Below, piece after piece: positions 1 through 8,221 of a stretch of 64,000 nt of DNA. The number at the start of each line of letters is the position of its first letter. Positions within the stretch are counted from its first letter, which is position 1. A program made the position numbers and the translations under genes. This stretch comes from Bacillus sp. F19 (GTDB taxonomy: Bacteria > Bacillota > Bacilli > Bacillales > Bacillaceae): contig CP085711.1 in NCBI GenBank assembly GCA_023823795.1, forward strand, positions 124,001 to 188,000. The letters run 5' to 3'. The notes under the pieces were generated by a model that was not told the origin of the DNA, ran no database searches, and saw only the letters and a program-made list of their open reading frames with translations.

Positions 1-588
1 CAAACATAAATCGCCTGCCTCAACGGTTTCAAGGCAGGTGGTACCGTATGTTTTATCATTATTCTTTCCTGGTCCAAGCTGCATGTTAAGAAATTGACCA
101 CTCAGTAAATCATTTTCCAATTGGATTTTCACACCTGCCGTATTACTACTCCCACCTGAACCTTGATAGTCAGTGGCAAAATGATCAGGCAGTTGAAACA
201 CTGTCGCATCTAAGATACGGATACGATTAAAAGTAGAAATCATGTGTGCAGAAAGCGATTGATTTGAACAGAGTTTTTTTGAGAGAAGAGAAGTAAAGAC
301 TTCTCGAAGAAATGCGACAGCTGCTGGATTAAAGCGTTGATTCAGTCCTTCTGGGCTAATTAGTACCTCTGTGGAAGCTTCTAACCGACTGCACAATTGT
401 GTAAGTGATGTGCTAGCGATTTCCTGACTGAGCCATACGCAAAGGGCAATGAGTTCGTTTGCTTGATACTTACTAGATCGCTGTACAAAGCCAACTTGTT
501 TGGATATGTTCTGTAGGACTACTGGAGATAAAAAGTATTGTAGCTCTTGTGCGAAAAGATTTAGTTCATTTGAAATGATAGGATTCAT
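1..588 (-). CDS. IS4-family transposase, N-terminal part (runs off the left edge)
   Basis: An open frame on the minus strand starts at ATG 588 and continues past base 1. The protein begins [17 protein letters not shown] and contains [14 protein letters not shown], the region of the first catalytic Asp in IS4-type DDE transposases. It is clearly similar to the broken transposase at 37769-38373. I chose ATG 588 over ATG 600 because the AAAGG ribosome binding site directly abuts ATG 600, and the related gene also starts at the position equivalent to 588. The enzyme would cut and paste its own element. Whether the C-terminus is intact cannot be seen here. Confidence 0.85.
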   Translation of the reverse strand, partial: MNPIISNELNLFAQELQYFLSPVVLQNISKQVGFVQRSSKYQANELIALCVWLSQEIASTSLTQLCSRLEASTEVLISPEGLNQRFNPAAVAFLREVFTSLLSKKLCSNQSLSAHMISTFNRIRILDATVFQLPDHFATDYQGSGGSSNTAGVKIQLENDLLSGQFLNMQLGPGKNNDKTYGTTCLETVEAGDLCL

Positions 589-659
589 CAAAAACGCCAT
601 CCTTTCTCGTAAACCTCTTACGATAAGCATAGCGTTTTTTCATTTTGAGGGTATGATTT

Positions 660-690
660 TAACTTCGCTTGATGGGTATGTGGCGGTACC
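660..690 (-). repeat. Terminal inverted repeat of the left-edge IS4 element
   Basis: Read on the minus strand, this stretch begins GGTACCGCCACATACCCATC, close to the terminal repeat GGTACTACCCCATCGCTATC of the second IS4 element at 37667. It marks the 5' end of the element whose transposase starts at 588. Confidence 0.65.
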
Positions 691-694
691 CCTG

Positions 695-1001
695 TTCCAA
701 ACTATACAAAAAGGCACCCAAGAATTATCAAAGAGTCTCCTTCGTCTGTTTAACCTCCTACAGCGCAACGGACGAAAATCTCATAGATACCAGAAAAAAC
801 AGTCTTTGATATATTAGGTGTCGTTTACAATTGTACCATATCTGAAGATCTAGCTGCTTAATTAAAAAAAGACAAAACCCATTAGGGTTTATTTCGTATG
901 CGAATTTTTAAATAATCTACACTGATCCCCTATAAAAAGTAAAAAAACTCTCCTGAAAATTTCCTAATGCAGTCTTAGCTTGATAGCGATGTGGTACTAC
1001 C
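695..1001 (+). mobile_element. Right-end remnant of an IS4-family element
   Basis: Bases 706-861 match the 3' end of the IS4 transposase at 38221-38373 (residues like NGRKSHRY then a [10 protein letters not shown] tail). One A is missing in the A-run near 795, so the frame is broken. The stretch continues through a small hairpin (AAACCC/GGGTTT near 876-892) to the element's terminal repeat, which ends ACTACC at 1001. The upstream body of this element is absent. Its place is taken by the oppositely oriented IS4 element ending at 690, so this is an IS-into-IS or recombination junction. Confidence 0.75.
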
Positions 1002-1239
1002 CCAAATTGGGGGATTAGCAGCCTCAGTCGTCCATTTATCAACTACATTAAAGGTACCGAATGGCAAAGAAACTATTGAATTACAAAAGATCTTAGACGG
1101 TTTCTTCCCAGGGTTCCTATCCCTTCTTGCAGTCCTATTTTTCTGGTATTTAATTTCCAGGAAAAAGTATAGTGGGAAAAAAGTTCTGCTCATATTAGTA
1201 GCTATTACAATTGTGGGTGTTCTATTAAATGTGTTTTAA
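1002..1239 (+). pseudogene. PTS mannose-family IID component, C-terminal fragment (copy A)
   Basis: The reading frame gives QIGGLAASVVHLSTT through the end LLNVF. It aligns with the last about 76 residues of the intact EIID at 27113-27919 (GGLAASSVKLATT, then LQKTLDGFFPGLLSL). The IS4 terminal repeat abuts the fragment exactly where EIID would continue upstream, so the gene was interrupted by the IS. The sequence is diverged from the intact gene, so it comes from a second mannose-type PTS rather than a recent copy. Related fragments lie at 6652 and 38514. Confidence 0.85.
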
Positions 1240-1345
1240 GCAATTTTAGATCAGGATGATATTCAGGCCTGACAGGGTGAGTTTGTTATTATGAATATTC
1301 GTTAAATTCCGCCCCGCCCACACAGAATATAACTTTTGAACTATA

Positions 1346-1405
1346 TAGTTATACCAATAGTTAAACCAATAGTTATACCAATAGTTAAACCAATAGTTAA
1401 AACAA
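1346..1405. repeat. Tandem 13-bp repeat
   Basis: About five head-to-tail copies of a unit like CCAATAGTTATA/CCAATAGTTAAA lie just upstream of the Pho-box-like hexamers. The other leader copies have a single related motif (ATAACAATATATC) here, so the expansion is specific to this copy. Confidence 0.8.
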
Positions 1406-1592
1406 TTATCAATATTGCAAAAATTTACGTTGGATTTACACCCTGTTAAAATTTGTCACTTACCATTAAGCAGATAAGCAAATTTGATTCTGGAGGGGGT
1501 GGTTTTAGAATAATGTCCGGCCAATGGAATGTATCAGTGAGTTGATATGCTAAATTGGGTGGAAATCTTGCAGCAAGAGTTGTATAGGATCA

Positions 1593-1709
1593 ATGCTTAC
1601 GAATTTAGCTCAAAAACTTTACGACGAGGGAGGGACAACCAGATTCGATGTTAACGGGGTCTCGCTGTCAAAACGAGAATTTTTCCAGCTAAGCGATCAA
1701 GTAATATAA
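1593..1709 (+). pseudogene. Unrecognised short ORF remnant (LAQKLYDEGG family), copy A
   Basis: The frame encodes MLTNLAQKLYDEGGTTRFDV and then a segment ending SDQVI. Related copies are at 38992-39108 and 53489-53629, and a truncated one at 7123-7195. The copy at 53489 extends eight residues further (ENPDFQPL), so this one ends early at a TAA. No convincing ribosome binding site precedes the ATG. It looks like the tail of a lost gene carried along with the leader. I do not recognise the family. Confidence 0.45.
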
Positions 1710-1813
1710 AATCCTGATTTTCAACCCCTCTAAGGGACCCCTTAACGGGCTAAGCAAAATGACAAACGGCCATTTCATATTGAGTATTACAAAGAATAAC
1801 AGGAGGTTTAATT

Positions 1814-4800
1814 ATGCTATTTCTTAAAAGGTTAAAAATTCTAACACTAACGATAATAGCTATTCTAGTAGGTTTTAGTGCTGTGCCTTTTCAGGGGGAA
1901 AGCTATGCAGAAGGGACAGAAAACACTACGGAAGAACCTATCTTCAGCTTCATGTCCATGTCGGACACGCATAGCAATACGGGTAAAACGGCTAAAGCTG
2001 TAACGGATGCTAAAAATAATAATGCAAGTGCAATCGTTTTAGTCGGGGATATAACCAATCTCGGGGATAGCGGTGAATATGATGCCATAAAAAATGCTAT
2101 CGATTCTGTAAAAGATCATCCGCCGGTGCATTATACAATGGGAAATCATGAATATGATTGGCAGTCGGATTTTAATGTAGCGGTGAACAGATTTATACAA
2201 AAGGCAGGAATACCAGAAAATAAGGTGTATTACCACCGGGAAATACAAGGCTATGACTTCCTATTTTTAGGGTATGATAAGAAACCGACCAATACCGCGT
2301 ATATGTCCGACGAACAGTTAGCCTGGTTTAAAAGTAAGCTTGCTGAAAATGCTGAACCGGACAAGCCGATTTTTGTGTTCAACCATATGCCTATTTCCAA
2401 GACCGTATCCAAGTCATATTCGGATAATTATGGTGAACAAACGGGACAGGAACAGAAGTTCAGAGATATCCTTGAAAAATATCCACAGGCTATTTTAACA
2501 ACAGGGCATCTTCACGACGATACTAAGATACAAGGCAACATGTACACCAATAGATTTACTGCATTAAGAGACGGTGCCGTTTTAGAGAGTCAAGCTATGA
2601 TGTTTGATGTATATAAAGACAAGGTGCATGTAAAGGGAAGAGATGTAACTACACAAAAAACCATATGGGAAGGTACTATGAGTCTGCACCCGAATACAAC
2701 CGGCATGTATGAAGCCGAGGATAGTGTGTTCGCATATGCAACATCTGGCGACGACATAAATCCGTCCGGCGGCAAGTATGTGAATATGAACCATGGAAGC
2801 GCATATATCGAGTCGCTCAAGGTTGACGGAGCTTCTGGCGGCAATAAAATATTGAAAATAAGGTATGCTACCGATGCTGCCAATGTTGCCAAGGGATTAT
2901 ATGTAAATGGAGCCAAAGTACAGACGCTCAGCTTTCCGACTACCGGGAGCACGAGCTCGTATAACGATTTGGTGGTACCTGTTGAGCTGAATCAGGGTCC
3001 AAATAACAAGATCGTCATAAAAAGCGATGGCAACGCAGCGGGCGTGAACATAGATAAATTCCAAATTATGGATAGTAAAGATCCCAGCACGATGTGGGGA
3101 TATAACGGCAATGGCAACGACAGTATCAAGAATGGGTTTAATGCAACTTTGCATGGAAGTGCTGCCTATGATACGACGGATAAAATGGAAGGTTCCGCTT
3201 CACTCAGCCTGAACGGTGCTGACGGTAATTATGCAAGTGCAGATCTTGTATCCACAAAAACAAACAATGTAACGCTAACAGCTTGGGTGAAGTGGAATGG
3301 TGCAACCTCAGGATCTCAACAAATATTGTCCAACGGAGATGGCCGTACCAATGGATATTCAATCGTGCTGGATCATGACCAAGGCGATAAGGTTTCCATT
3401 GCGGTCAACGGGCAGACGATCCTTGGATCGCAGACTGCATTGACTCCAGGACAATGGACCAATATTACTGCGGCAAGAAAAAGCGGCACCTGGAAGCTTT
3501 ATATCAATGGCAACAGCGTACCAGTAACCGATAACAATACAACTCCTGCCACACCTACAACGGGAACGTATATCGGTGCAGACAGTAGAGGCCAACAAAG
3601 CTTCAATGGACGTATTGATGCAGTAAAGGTTTACAATCAAGAATTGTCTACAGATCAGATCATGGCAATTGCCAACGAGACTCCTAACGTTAAGTTGCAA
3701 AGCATCGAAATAACTAAACTGCCAACAAAGTTGAATTACCTGCAGGGAGATGGGATTAATATAGATGGGCTGGTTGTGACAGGCACTTACAGCGATGGAA
3801 CAACAAAAGTGGAGAACGTAACGGTTGATCATATTACCGGCTTTAAGTCTTTTCGTAAAGGAAAAGTGCAACTGACTGTGACTCTAGGTGGAAAGACAGC
3901 CAGCTTTAACGTAAATATTTTAGATGTATTGTCTGGTTCAGCATCGGTGCCAGGAAGGATAGAAGGTGCAAACTACAATTCGAAACAGGGTGCTGTACTT
4001 AGAAGTGGACGGGTTAATGATGGCGGACCCGCATGGCAAGTGGTTTGGATAGAAAAAGGCGACTGGATGGAATATCACGTAGATGTGGCAAAATCGGGAT
4101 TCTATCAAGTAAATTACAAGGTGGCAACAAGCTGGAGTCAAAATGGAAAATTCGGTCCGGCAGAGATTGAATTCCAGGTAGATGGAGTACCTCAAACGAG
4201 AACCACATTCTTAAACTCGCATTGGAACTATGTCATTAAATCCGATACGGTCGCACTGAGTGAAGGCTCACATAAAATAAGGCTGAAAGCAACTGCACCT
4301 TTTTGGGTTTTGCGCTGGTTTGAATTGATAGAGACTCAAGAAAAAAAATTGAACAGCATCACTGCGCCTGCACCGGTAACAGTGGCCATCGGAACGGCGA
4401 AGACAGCGGAAGCTCTTGGATTGCCTGCTAAAGTAGCCCTTGTAACCGATGGGGGAAATGTGGATGCCAGTGTGAATTGGGATGTAAATAGTGCAAGCTA
4501 CGATCCAACTGCCACGACGGCGCAGACCTTCACGGTAACAGGAAAAGTAACTCTGCCTATTGGAGTCACAAACCCGAACAGTGTTCCATTGACAACAAGC
4601 ATTAGCGTATCTGCAAGGGCTGCCGAATTAGTAGCCCACTGGAAGTTCGATGAAGGCTCCGGTACAACCGTCGGCGATTCTTCAGGCAACGGCAACACCG
4701 GAACTCTGGTTAACAACCCGACTTGGACCGATTCGGGCAAAGACGGAGCGCTTGCTTTCAGCGGCGGCTCAAGGGCCGAGTTCAACTCTTCGGCAACTTT

Positions 4801-5278
4801 GAATAAAACAGGTGACGAGTCCGTGTCGTTGTGGTTCAAGACTTCTCAACCTGCAACCAGCACCACGAGCATTTTCCGTAACAATAATCGTTTCACGGCC
4901 CTTCAGTTGGCAGGCGGTCAAGCTCGCGCGGCCCATTGGCCCATTGCTTCATCCAGTTATAAAGCGCTGTATTTTCCATGGACTTACAACGATAACAAAT
5001 GGCATCATTATGTGGCTTCCTACGATCATTCAACGGGGATGAAGATTTATGTCGACGGTAACTTAGTGACAAGCAATACAACGAATCTCGGACTGCTTCC
5101 GACTGTGACGAATAAAATCGTGCTGGGAGCCACCGAAACCGGCGCAGAAGGTTACAATGGACTGCTGGACGACGTTCGCGTATATGATCTCCCGTTGACT
5201 CAGGACGAAGTAAGGCAATTGAGTGATCAACAATCGCCAACGACAACGGACAATGCGCCAAGCGGCTCGGTCAATTAA
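1814..5278 (+). CDS. Secreted multidomain metallophosphoesterase, MPE1
   Basis: An 1154-residue exported phosphoesterase, expected to hydrolyse phosphate esters outside the cell. A Sec signal peptide covers about residues 1-33. The calcineurin-like domain (about 42-290) shows the full metal-ligand set: D51-x-H53, G78-D79, G110-NHE, H191 and GHLH 231-234. Next come a CBM6/35-like sandwich (297-420), a LamG/concanavalin-like domain (440-620), a Big_3-type Ig fold (630-710), a CBM6-like domain (718-850), a Big_4-type Ig domain (855-945) and a second LamG (948-1135). The start is set by AGGAGG 7 bases upstream. The TAA at 5276 interrupts a frame that continues for 93 codons into a FIMAH domain, so the protein is C-terminally truncated. 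The substrate is unknown. Confidence 0.85.
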   Translation: MLFLKRLKILTLTIIAILVGFSAVPFQGESYAEGTENTTEEPIFSFMSMSDTHSNTGKTAKAVTDAKNNNASAIVLVGDITNLGDSGEYDAIKNAIDSVKDHPPVHYTMGNHEYDWQSDFNVAVNRFIQKAGIPENKVYYHREIQGYDFLFLGYDKKPTNTAYMSDEQLAWFKSKLAENAEPDKPIFVFNHMPISKTVSKSYSDNYGEQTGQEQKFRDILEKYPQAILTTGHLHDDTKIQGNMYTNRFTALRDGAVLESQAMMFDVYKDKVHVKGRDVTTQKTIWEGTMSLHPNTTGMYEAEDSVFAYATSGDDINPSGGKYVNMNHGSAYIESLKVDGASGGNKILKIRYATDAANVAKGLYVNGAKVQTLSFPTTGSTSSYNDLVVPVELNQGPNNKIVIKSDGNAAGVNIDKFQIMDSKDPSTMWGYNGNGNDSIKNGFNATLHGSAAYDTTDKMEGSASLSLNGADGNYASADLVSTKTNNVTLTAWVKWNGATSGSQQILSNGDGRTNGYSIVLDHDQGDKVSIAVNGQTILGSQTALTPGQWTNITAARKSGTWKLYINGNSVPVTDNNTTPATPTTGTYIGADSRGQQSFNGRIDAVKVYNQELSTDQIMAIANETPNVKLQSIEITKLPTKLNYLQGDGINIDGLVVTGTYSDGTTKVENVTVDHITGFKSFRKGKVQLTVTLGGKTASFNVNILDVLSGSASVPGRIEGANYNSKQGAVLRSGRVNDGGPAWQVVWIEKGDWMEYHVDVAKSGFYQVNYKVATSWSQNGKFGPAEIEFQVDGVPQTRTTFLNSHWNYVIKSDTVALSEGSHKIRLKATAPFWVLRWFELIETQEKKLNSITAPAPVTVAIGTAKTAEALGLPAKVALVTDGGNVDASVNWDVNSASYDPTATTAQTFTVTGKVTLPIGVTNPNSVPLTTSISVSARAAELVAHWKFDEGSGTTVGDSSGNGNTGTLVNNPTWTDSGKDGALAFSGGSRAEFNSSATLNKTGDESVSLWFKTSQPATSTTSIFRNNNRFTALQLAGGQARAAHWPIASSSYKALYFPWTYNDNKWHHYVASYDHSTGMKIYVDGNLVTSNTTNLGLLPTVTNKIVLGATETGAEGYNGLLDDVRVYDLPLTQDEVRQLSDQQSPTTTDNAPSGSVN

Positions 5279-5560
5279 GATGTCACTGTAACCTTAAGCG
5301 CGAGCGATAACGAATCGGGTGTAGCCGATACCTGCTACACGGTAGACGATGGCGCTGAGCAAACGGGAATTGCCGATAGCCTGCAGGACAAATTGGCAAA
5401 CAACGAGCTAAAGGGCTTTGTGAGTGAAGTGAAGGCTCAAAGCGGGAAGCACATATCAGGTGAAGCGGCAAAATATTTGCTGCGGAACGCTCAATATTTA
5501 GACGCTCAATATTCATTGACACAATTACGATTCGCTCAAGGGATTAGATTTAAACTTTGA
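5279..5560 (+). pseudogene. In-frame continuation of MPE1: Ig-like linker and FIMAH domain
   Basis: After the TAA at 5276-5278 the same frame reads DVTVTLSASDNESGVADTCY and then a FIMAH-type domain (LQDKLANNELKGF, SGKHISGEAAKYLL) to TGA 5558-5560. A single base change in the TAA would restore one ORF of about 1248 residues. FIMAH domains are typical C-terminal modules of Gram-positive exoenzymes. The linker has lost part of the sequence present at 42539-42770, so a deletion has also occurred. Confidence 0.8.
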
Positions 5561-5683
5561 TGAAAAGAGGTCCCGCGGCAAAATATTTGCTGCGGGACGC
5601 TCTATATTTAGACCTCAATATTTATTGACACAATTACGATTCGCTCCAAGGGATTAGATTTAAACTTTGATGAAAAGAGGTCT
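5465..5683. repeat. 110-bp tandem duplication at the FIMAH/hupE junction (copy 1)
   Basis: The segment from GCGGCAAAATATTTGCTGCG through TGAAAAGAGGTC occurs twice in tandem (starts 5465 and 5575, period 110). It joins the 3' end of the FIMAH coding sequence to the hupE ribosome binding site. The same duplication is at 42845 and 57142, so it predates the larger repeats. Confidence 0.85.
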
Positions 5684-5687
5684 CGCT

Positions 5688-5852
5688 TTGAAAATACGTG
5701 CATTCCTGTCCTTGTTCATAGTCACCTTAATATTTTGTGCGAATGCCAGCACTTCATTTGCCCATACTGACAAGGCCCAGTGGCAGGGTAGCTGCTATGA
5801 ACCGCAAAGTAGTTTACTGTATATGGAATATTTACAGGTGTTTATCCAATAA
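5688..5852 (+). pseudogene. HupE/UreJ-like protein, N-terminal fragment
   Basis: From TTG 5688 the frame encodes a signal peptide identical to the HupE-like proteins at 43068 and 57366 (LKIRAFLSLFIVTLIFCANA). At about 5779 the similarity stops and unrelated codons run to TAA at 5852. The EF-hand loop and all membrane segments are missing. This is the third hupE position lying directly after an MPE gene. Confidence 0.85.
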
Positions 5853-6207
5853 TAGTTACCAAAAACCACAGTTATTGTAATGATATCTTAAACCTATAAT
5901 GTTCATTGATACCATAGGCTTTGAGGTTTACCATAAAAAATCTCCAAAAACATTACCAAATATCTTTACCATAATGTTATCTTACTTTTCCTGCTGTTTA
6001 CTTTGCGGTCTGTGACATGAACCCTGTCACTAGGCCTAAAAGAGATGACGTTCATCTTTCGGAGAAACCATTAAGGCTTGATCACAGGGTTGCTGCTCTA
6101 ATCCGTCACATAAGTCTTAACACCGATGAAATGGCTGTTTTCCTGTTACCGAATAGGTTAGTTGGTCCCACAAATGACCCTTTTCGGTTCTTTGTTTTCT
6201 ACAAAGG
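5853..6207. other. Gap with no supported gene
   Basis: No recognisable gene is seen. A small palindrome, GTGACATGAACCCTGTCAC, lies near 6013-6031. The open frame at 6017-6268 has no ribosome binding site and overlaps the DJ-1 remnant in another frame. Confidence 0.5.
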
Positions 6208-6485
6208 TTCAAAGTTGCTAAAGAGGAAACAATTATTGCAAGTATATCAAGTTCTCCATTTTTATTAGCAAAAGCAGGAATCTTAAAGGAAAAAAATATA
6301 CTGTTGGAATGACTCCAGAAAATATGGAGAGTTCAGGCATCTTTGAAAAAGAAAATTATTCAGAAGAATTAGTTGTGAAGGATGGAAACATAATTACTGC
6401 AAGAGGAAGAGGGTTTATTAAATTCGGAAAATATTTTGGGGATGCTTTAAAACTTGAGTTTAATGAAAGATGGTATCAAGAATAA
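6208..6485 (+). pseudogene. DJ-1/PfpI family protein, C-terminal fragment with frameshift
   Basis: The frame reads FKVAKEETIIASISSSPFLL and AKAGIL. After an extra A in the run near 6290 it resumes in another frame as GKKYTVGMTPE and ends GDALKLEFNERWYQE at TAA 6483. This is the C-terminal half of a DJ-1/PfpI-like domain. The usual nucleophilic-elbow Cys position appears as Ser (ISSSP). The N-terminal half is missing, so the piece is not functional. Confidence 0.7.
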
Positions 6486-6651
6486 ATAAATTGATATTCA
6501 ACTAACGCATGCGTTTCTTCAATAAGGTCTTTGAAATGTTCTTCCGCAAAACAGGGTCAATAGAGAAGAACGTTATTAATGTCTTCTAAGATTATCTTGA
6601 AATCGAGTCTTCTGTTAAAGGGCGCGTTTCTTCAGGAACGCGTCTATTTTA
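6486..6651. other. Short gap with a GC-rich hairpin
   Basis: No gene is seen. A hairpin GGGCGCGTT/AACGCGTC with a T-rich flank lies at 6618-6650 and could terminate transcription. Confidence 0.4.
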
Positions 6652-6831
6652 GAAACTATTGTATTACAAAAGATCTTAGACGGTTTCTTCCCAGGGTTCC
6701 TATCCCTTCTTGCAGTCCTATTTTGCTGGTATTTAATTTCTAAGAAAAAGTATAGTGGGACAAAAGTTCTGCTCATATTAGTAGCTATTACAATTGTGGG
6801 TGTTCTATTAAATGTGTTTAAGCAATTTTAG
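6652..6831 (+). pseudogene. PTS IID component, C-terminal fragment (copy B)
   Basis: The frame gives LQKILDGFFPGFLSLLAVLF through LLNVFKQF. It is nearly identical to 1081-1239, but loss of one T at the old stop codon extends the frame by two residues. It starts abruptly and is followed by the same downstream sequence (GATCAGGATGATATTCAGG) as copies A and C. Confidence 0.85.
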
Positions 6832-6883
6832 ATCAGGATGATATTCAGGTCTGACAGGGTGAGTTTGTTATTTTGAATATTCG

Positions 6884-6909
6884 TTAAATCCTGTCTACAC
6901 AGGATTTAA
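6884..6909. terminator. Conserved 11-bp-arm hairpin (copy B)
   Basis: TTAAATCCTGT and ACAGGATTTAA form a perfect stem around CTAC, followed by ATTTT. It recurs at 38814, 44455, 53309 and 58614, always just upstream of the Pho-like leader. It may be the terminator of the ancestral manZ, or a regulatory hairpin. Confidence 0.55.
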
Positions 6910-6943
6910 ATTTTGAATTATACAGTTATAACAATATATCAAT

Positions 6944-6982
6944 ATTACAAAATGTTTACGTTGTATTTACACTCTATTAAAA
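6944..6982 (+). promoter_or_regulatory. Tandem Pho-box-like hexamers, leader copy B
   Basis: ATTACA (6944), TTTACG (6955), TTTACA (6966) and TTAAAA (6977) are spaced exactly 11 bp apart. This matches the TTAACA-N5 direct-repeat organisation known for Bacillus PhoP. No intact gene follows directly, only a phoX fragment, so this copy is probably orphaned. Confidence 0.6.
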
Positions 6983-7122
6983 TTTATCACTTACCATTAA
7001 GAAGATAAGAAAATTTGATTCTGGAGGTGGTGGTTTTAAAATAATGTCCGGCCGATAGAATGTATCAGTGAGTTGATATGATAAATTGGTGGAAATCTTG
7101 TAGCAAGAGTTGCATAGGATCA

Positions 7123-7195
7123 ATGCTTGCGAATTTAGCTCAAAAACTTTACGACGAGGGAGGGACAATAAGATTCGACGTTAACGGGGTCCCGC
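7123..7195 (+). pseudogene. LAQKLYDEGG ORF remnant (copy B), fused to a phoX fragment
   Basis: The frame MLANLAQKLYDEGGTIRFDV runs directly into phoX-derived codons at about 7196, creating a chimeric frame (7078-7413). The junction shows recombination between the leader repeat and the phoX block. The family is not recognised. Confidence 0.45.
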
Positions 7196-7437
7196 GATCT
7201 GAATTGGCAGGACCTGTCTTCTCGCCTGATGGAAACACGCTTTTTGTCAATATTCAAAGCCCAGGTCAAACCTTTGCCATTTGGGGACCGTTCCAACGCA
7301 GAAACTCTGCGCGCGCAAGGGAAATGTCCTATGCTGCTCCTGCGAAGCAATTTGCACCGCAGTTTCGGACAAACTGGCTCAAGTTGCCGAGAGTCAAGGG
7401 ATGTCCATTCTAGAAGCTGCAGCATTTGAGCGCCACG
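7196..7437 (+). pseudogene. Alkaline phosphatase PhoX, C-terminal fragment
   Basis: The sequence matches the last about 77 codons of the intact phoX at 59335-60771 (ELAGPVFSPDGNTLF versus ELTGPTFSPDGNTLF). One A is missing near 7361, breaking the frame. The 3' end (ERH) is joined directly to the small CxxC ORF by a deletion of about 145 bp relative to 60755-60901. Confidence 0.9.
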
Positions 7438-7445
7438 CACCTCAG

Positions 7446-7634
7446 ATGATGTTTGCTTGTACAAAACACGTTAAGGAAGCTTTAAAGATGATGTATCTCC
7501 CACACGTTCATGTCATCTCGAACCAAGATAAATTAAGTGAGAGTGTCAGATGTCATATTTGTGGTTATAAAGCTCATTATAAGTTGTTTAACTATCTCCC
7601 TCAAAAGAAGCAGGATTTAAAAAATATTATATAA
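7446..7634 (+). CDS. Small CxxC protein, copy 1
   Basis: A 62-residue protein, [20 protein letters not shown] onward, with a single CHIC pair followed by [11 protein letters not shown], suggestive of half a zinc ribbon. It is nearly identical to 60910-61098. Here the deletion that fused it to the phoX fragment has removed the GGGAGGGG ribosome binding site seen in copy 2, so expression is doubtful. It lies 17 bases before tatA. The family is not recognised. Confidence 0.5.
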   Translation: MMFACTKHVKEALKMMYLPHVHVISNQDKLSESVRCHICGYKAHYKLFNYLPQKKQDLKNII

Positions 7635-7651
7635 ATAGGAGGTTAATTATA

Positions 7652-7876
7652 ATGTTACAAAACATAGGGATTCCTGGTTTGATTTTAATACTTGTGATTG
7701 CTTTAATTATTTTCGGCCCCTCCAAGCTGCCGGAAGTCGGACGGGCTTTTGGACGCACGTTAACTGAATTCAAGAGTGCGGCCAAGGGGTTAGTATCCGA
7801 TGAAGAGAAAGAGGAAGCGAAAAAGCCTGAATTAACAGCTGTTGAAAAGAAGCAGGAGAAATCAGCAGTTTTATAA
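7652..7876 (+). CDS. tatA: Sec-independent (Tat) translocase subunit TatA, copy 1
   Basis: A 74-residue TatA/TatE-type protein: short N-terminus, one membrane helix (about residues 6-22, [15 protein letters not shown]), the [17 protein letters not shown] hinge and amphipathic helix, then a charged tail. AGGAGG precedes the ATG by 7 bases. TatA oligomers form the passage for folded twin-arginine proteins, and the MPE just downstream (8222) carries such a signal. It differs from copy 2 (61116) only at the last residue (Leu versus Ser). Confidence 0.95.
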   Translation: MLQNIGIPGLILILVIALIIFGPSKLPEVGRAFGRTLTEFKSAAKGLVSDEEKEEAKKPELTAVEKKQEKSAVL

Positions 7877-7883
7877 TCATAGG

Positions 7884-7909
7884 TAGACGAGGCAACTCGT
7901 CTATTTCTT
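7884..7909 (+). terminator. Terminator after tatA copy 1
   Basis: Stem TAGACGAG/CTCGTCTA around GCAA, followed by a T-rich run. Confidence 0.75.
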
Positions 7910-7913
7910 TGTG

Positions 7914-8101
7914 ATGTTCTTAACGAAATTAGGGATTCTTAACCCAATCAGACTGGCTAAAGCGAGGAAACTCTCATATTTTGCTCTTATTGTAGTATCG
8001 ATCTTGATTACGCCACCTGAAGGCACAAAACGGGAAATACATTTCAAGAAGCTGCAACCATTTTGCTGCGAGACGCTCAATATGTGTTGTCACAACAATA
8101 G
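7914..8101 (+). pseudogene. TatC fragment joined to a FIMAH C-terminal fragment (copy 1)
   Basis: MFLTKLGILNPIRLAKARKL followed by SYFALIVVSILITPP is the penultimate region of TatC. After about 8022 the sequence changes to the C-terminal end of a FIMAH domain (EAATILLRDAQYVLSQQ) in another frame, ending at TAG 8101. A tatC gene once followed tatA, as in tatAd-tatCd operons, and was collapsed onto the tail of a secreted enzyme gene. It is repeated at 61378-61565. Confidence 0.75.
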
Positions 8102-8221
8102 CGTATTTATGAAAAGATAGAGGAAACGGATTCCAGCATGACTTGAGTTATAAACTTAATATCTACTCATTATTATTAATATTGTGAAAAATAATACTTT
8201 GTTAGAAGGGAAGAATATTCA

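Larger units (their letters stand above)
1260..1810 (+). promoter_or_regulatory. Pho-type leader repeat, copy A, upstream of MPE1
   Basis: This gene-free region is one of seven related leaders. It contains TTTACG (1424), TTTACA (1435) and TTAAAA (1446), each 11 bp apart, the layout of PhoP boxes in Bacillus. Next come CTGGAGGGGGTGG (1491) and a short ORF (1593-1709) without a good start. Bases 1800-1807 (AGGAGGTT) are the ribosome binding site for the MPE at 1814. Control by PhoP is inference from spacing and from the phosphatase genes downstream. Confidence 0.6.

Noticed and set aside
500-817. Open frame of 105 codons at the left end
   Set aside because: It spans the junction of two IS4 pieces in opposite orientation. 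Its C-terminal part is the shifted tail of an IS4 transposase, and its N-terminal part is antisense to another.
2039-3871. Several minus-strand open frames inside MPE1 (repeated in MPE2 and MPE3)
   Set aside because: They recur only because the sense genes are duplicated. None has a ribosome binding site or a recognisable family.
6017-6268. Open frame of 83 codons
   Set aside because: No ribosome binding site, no recognisable family, and it overlaps the DJ-1 remnant that reads in another frame.
7078-7413. Open frame of 111 codons joining the LAQKLYDEGG remnant to PhoX
   Set aside because: A chance fusion at a recombination joint: the phoX part is a C-terminal fragment, and its frame breaks at about 7361.
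7911-8120. Open frame of 69 codons after tatA (also 61375-61584)
   Set aside because: Only the first about 36 residues match TatC. The rest is a shifted FIMAH remnant, so it is listed as a pseudogene, not a gene.
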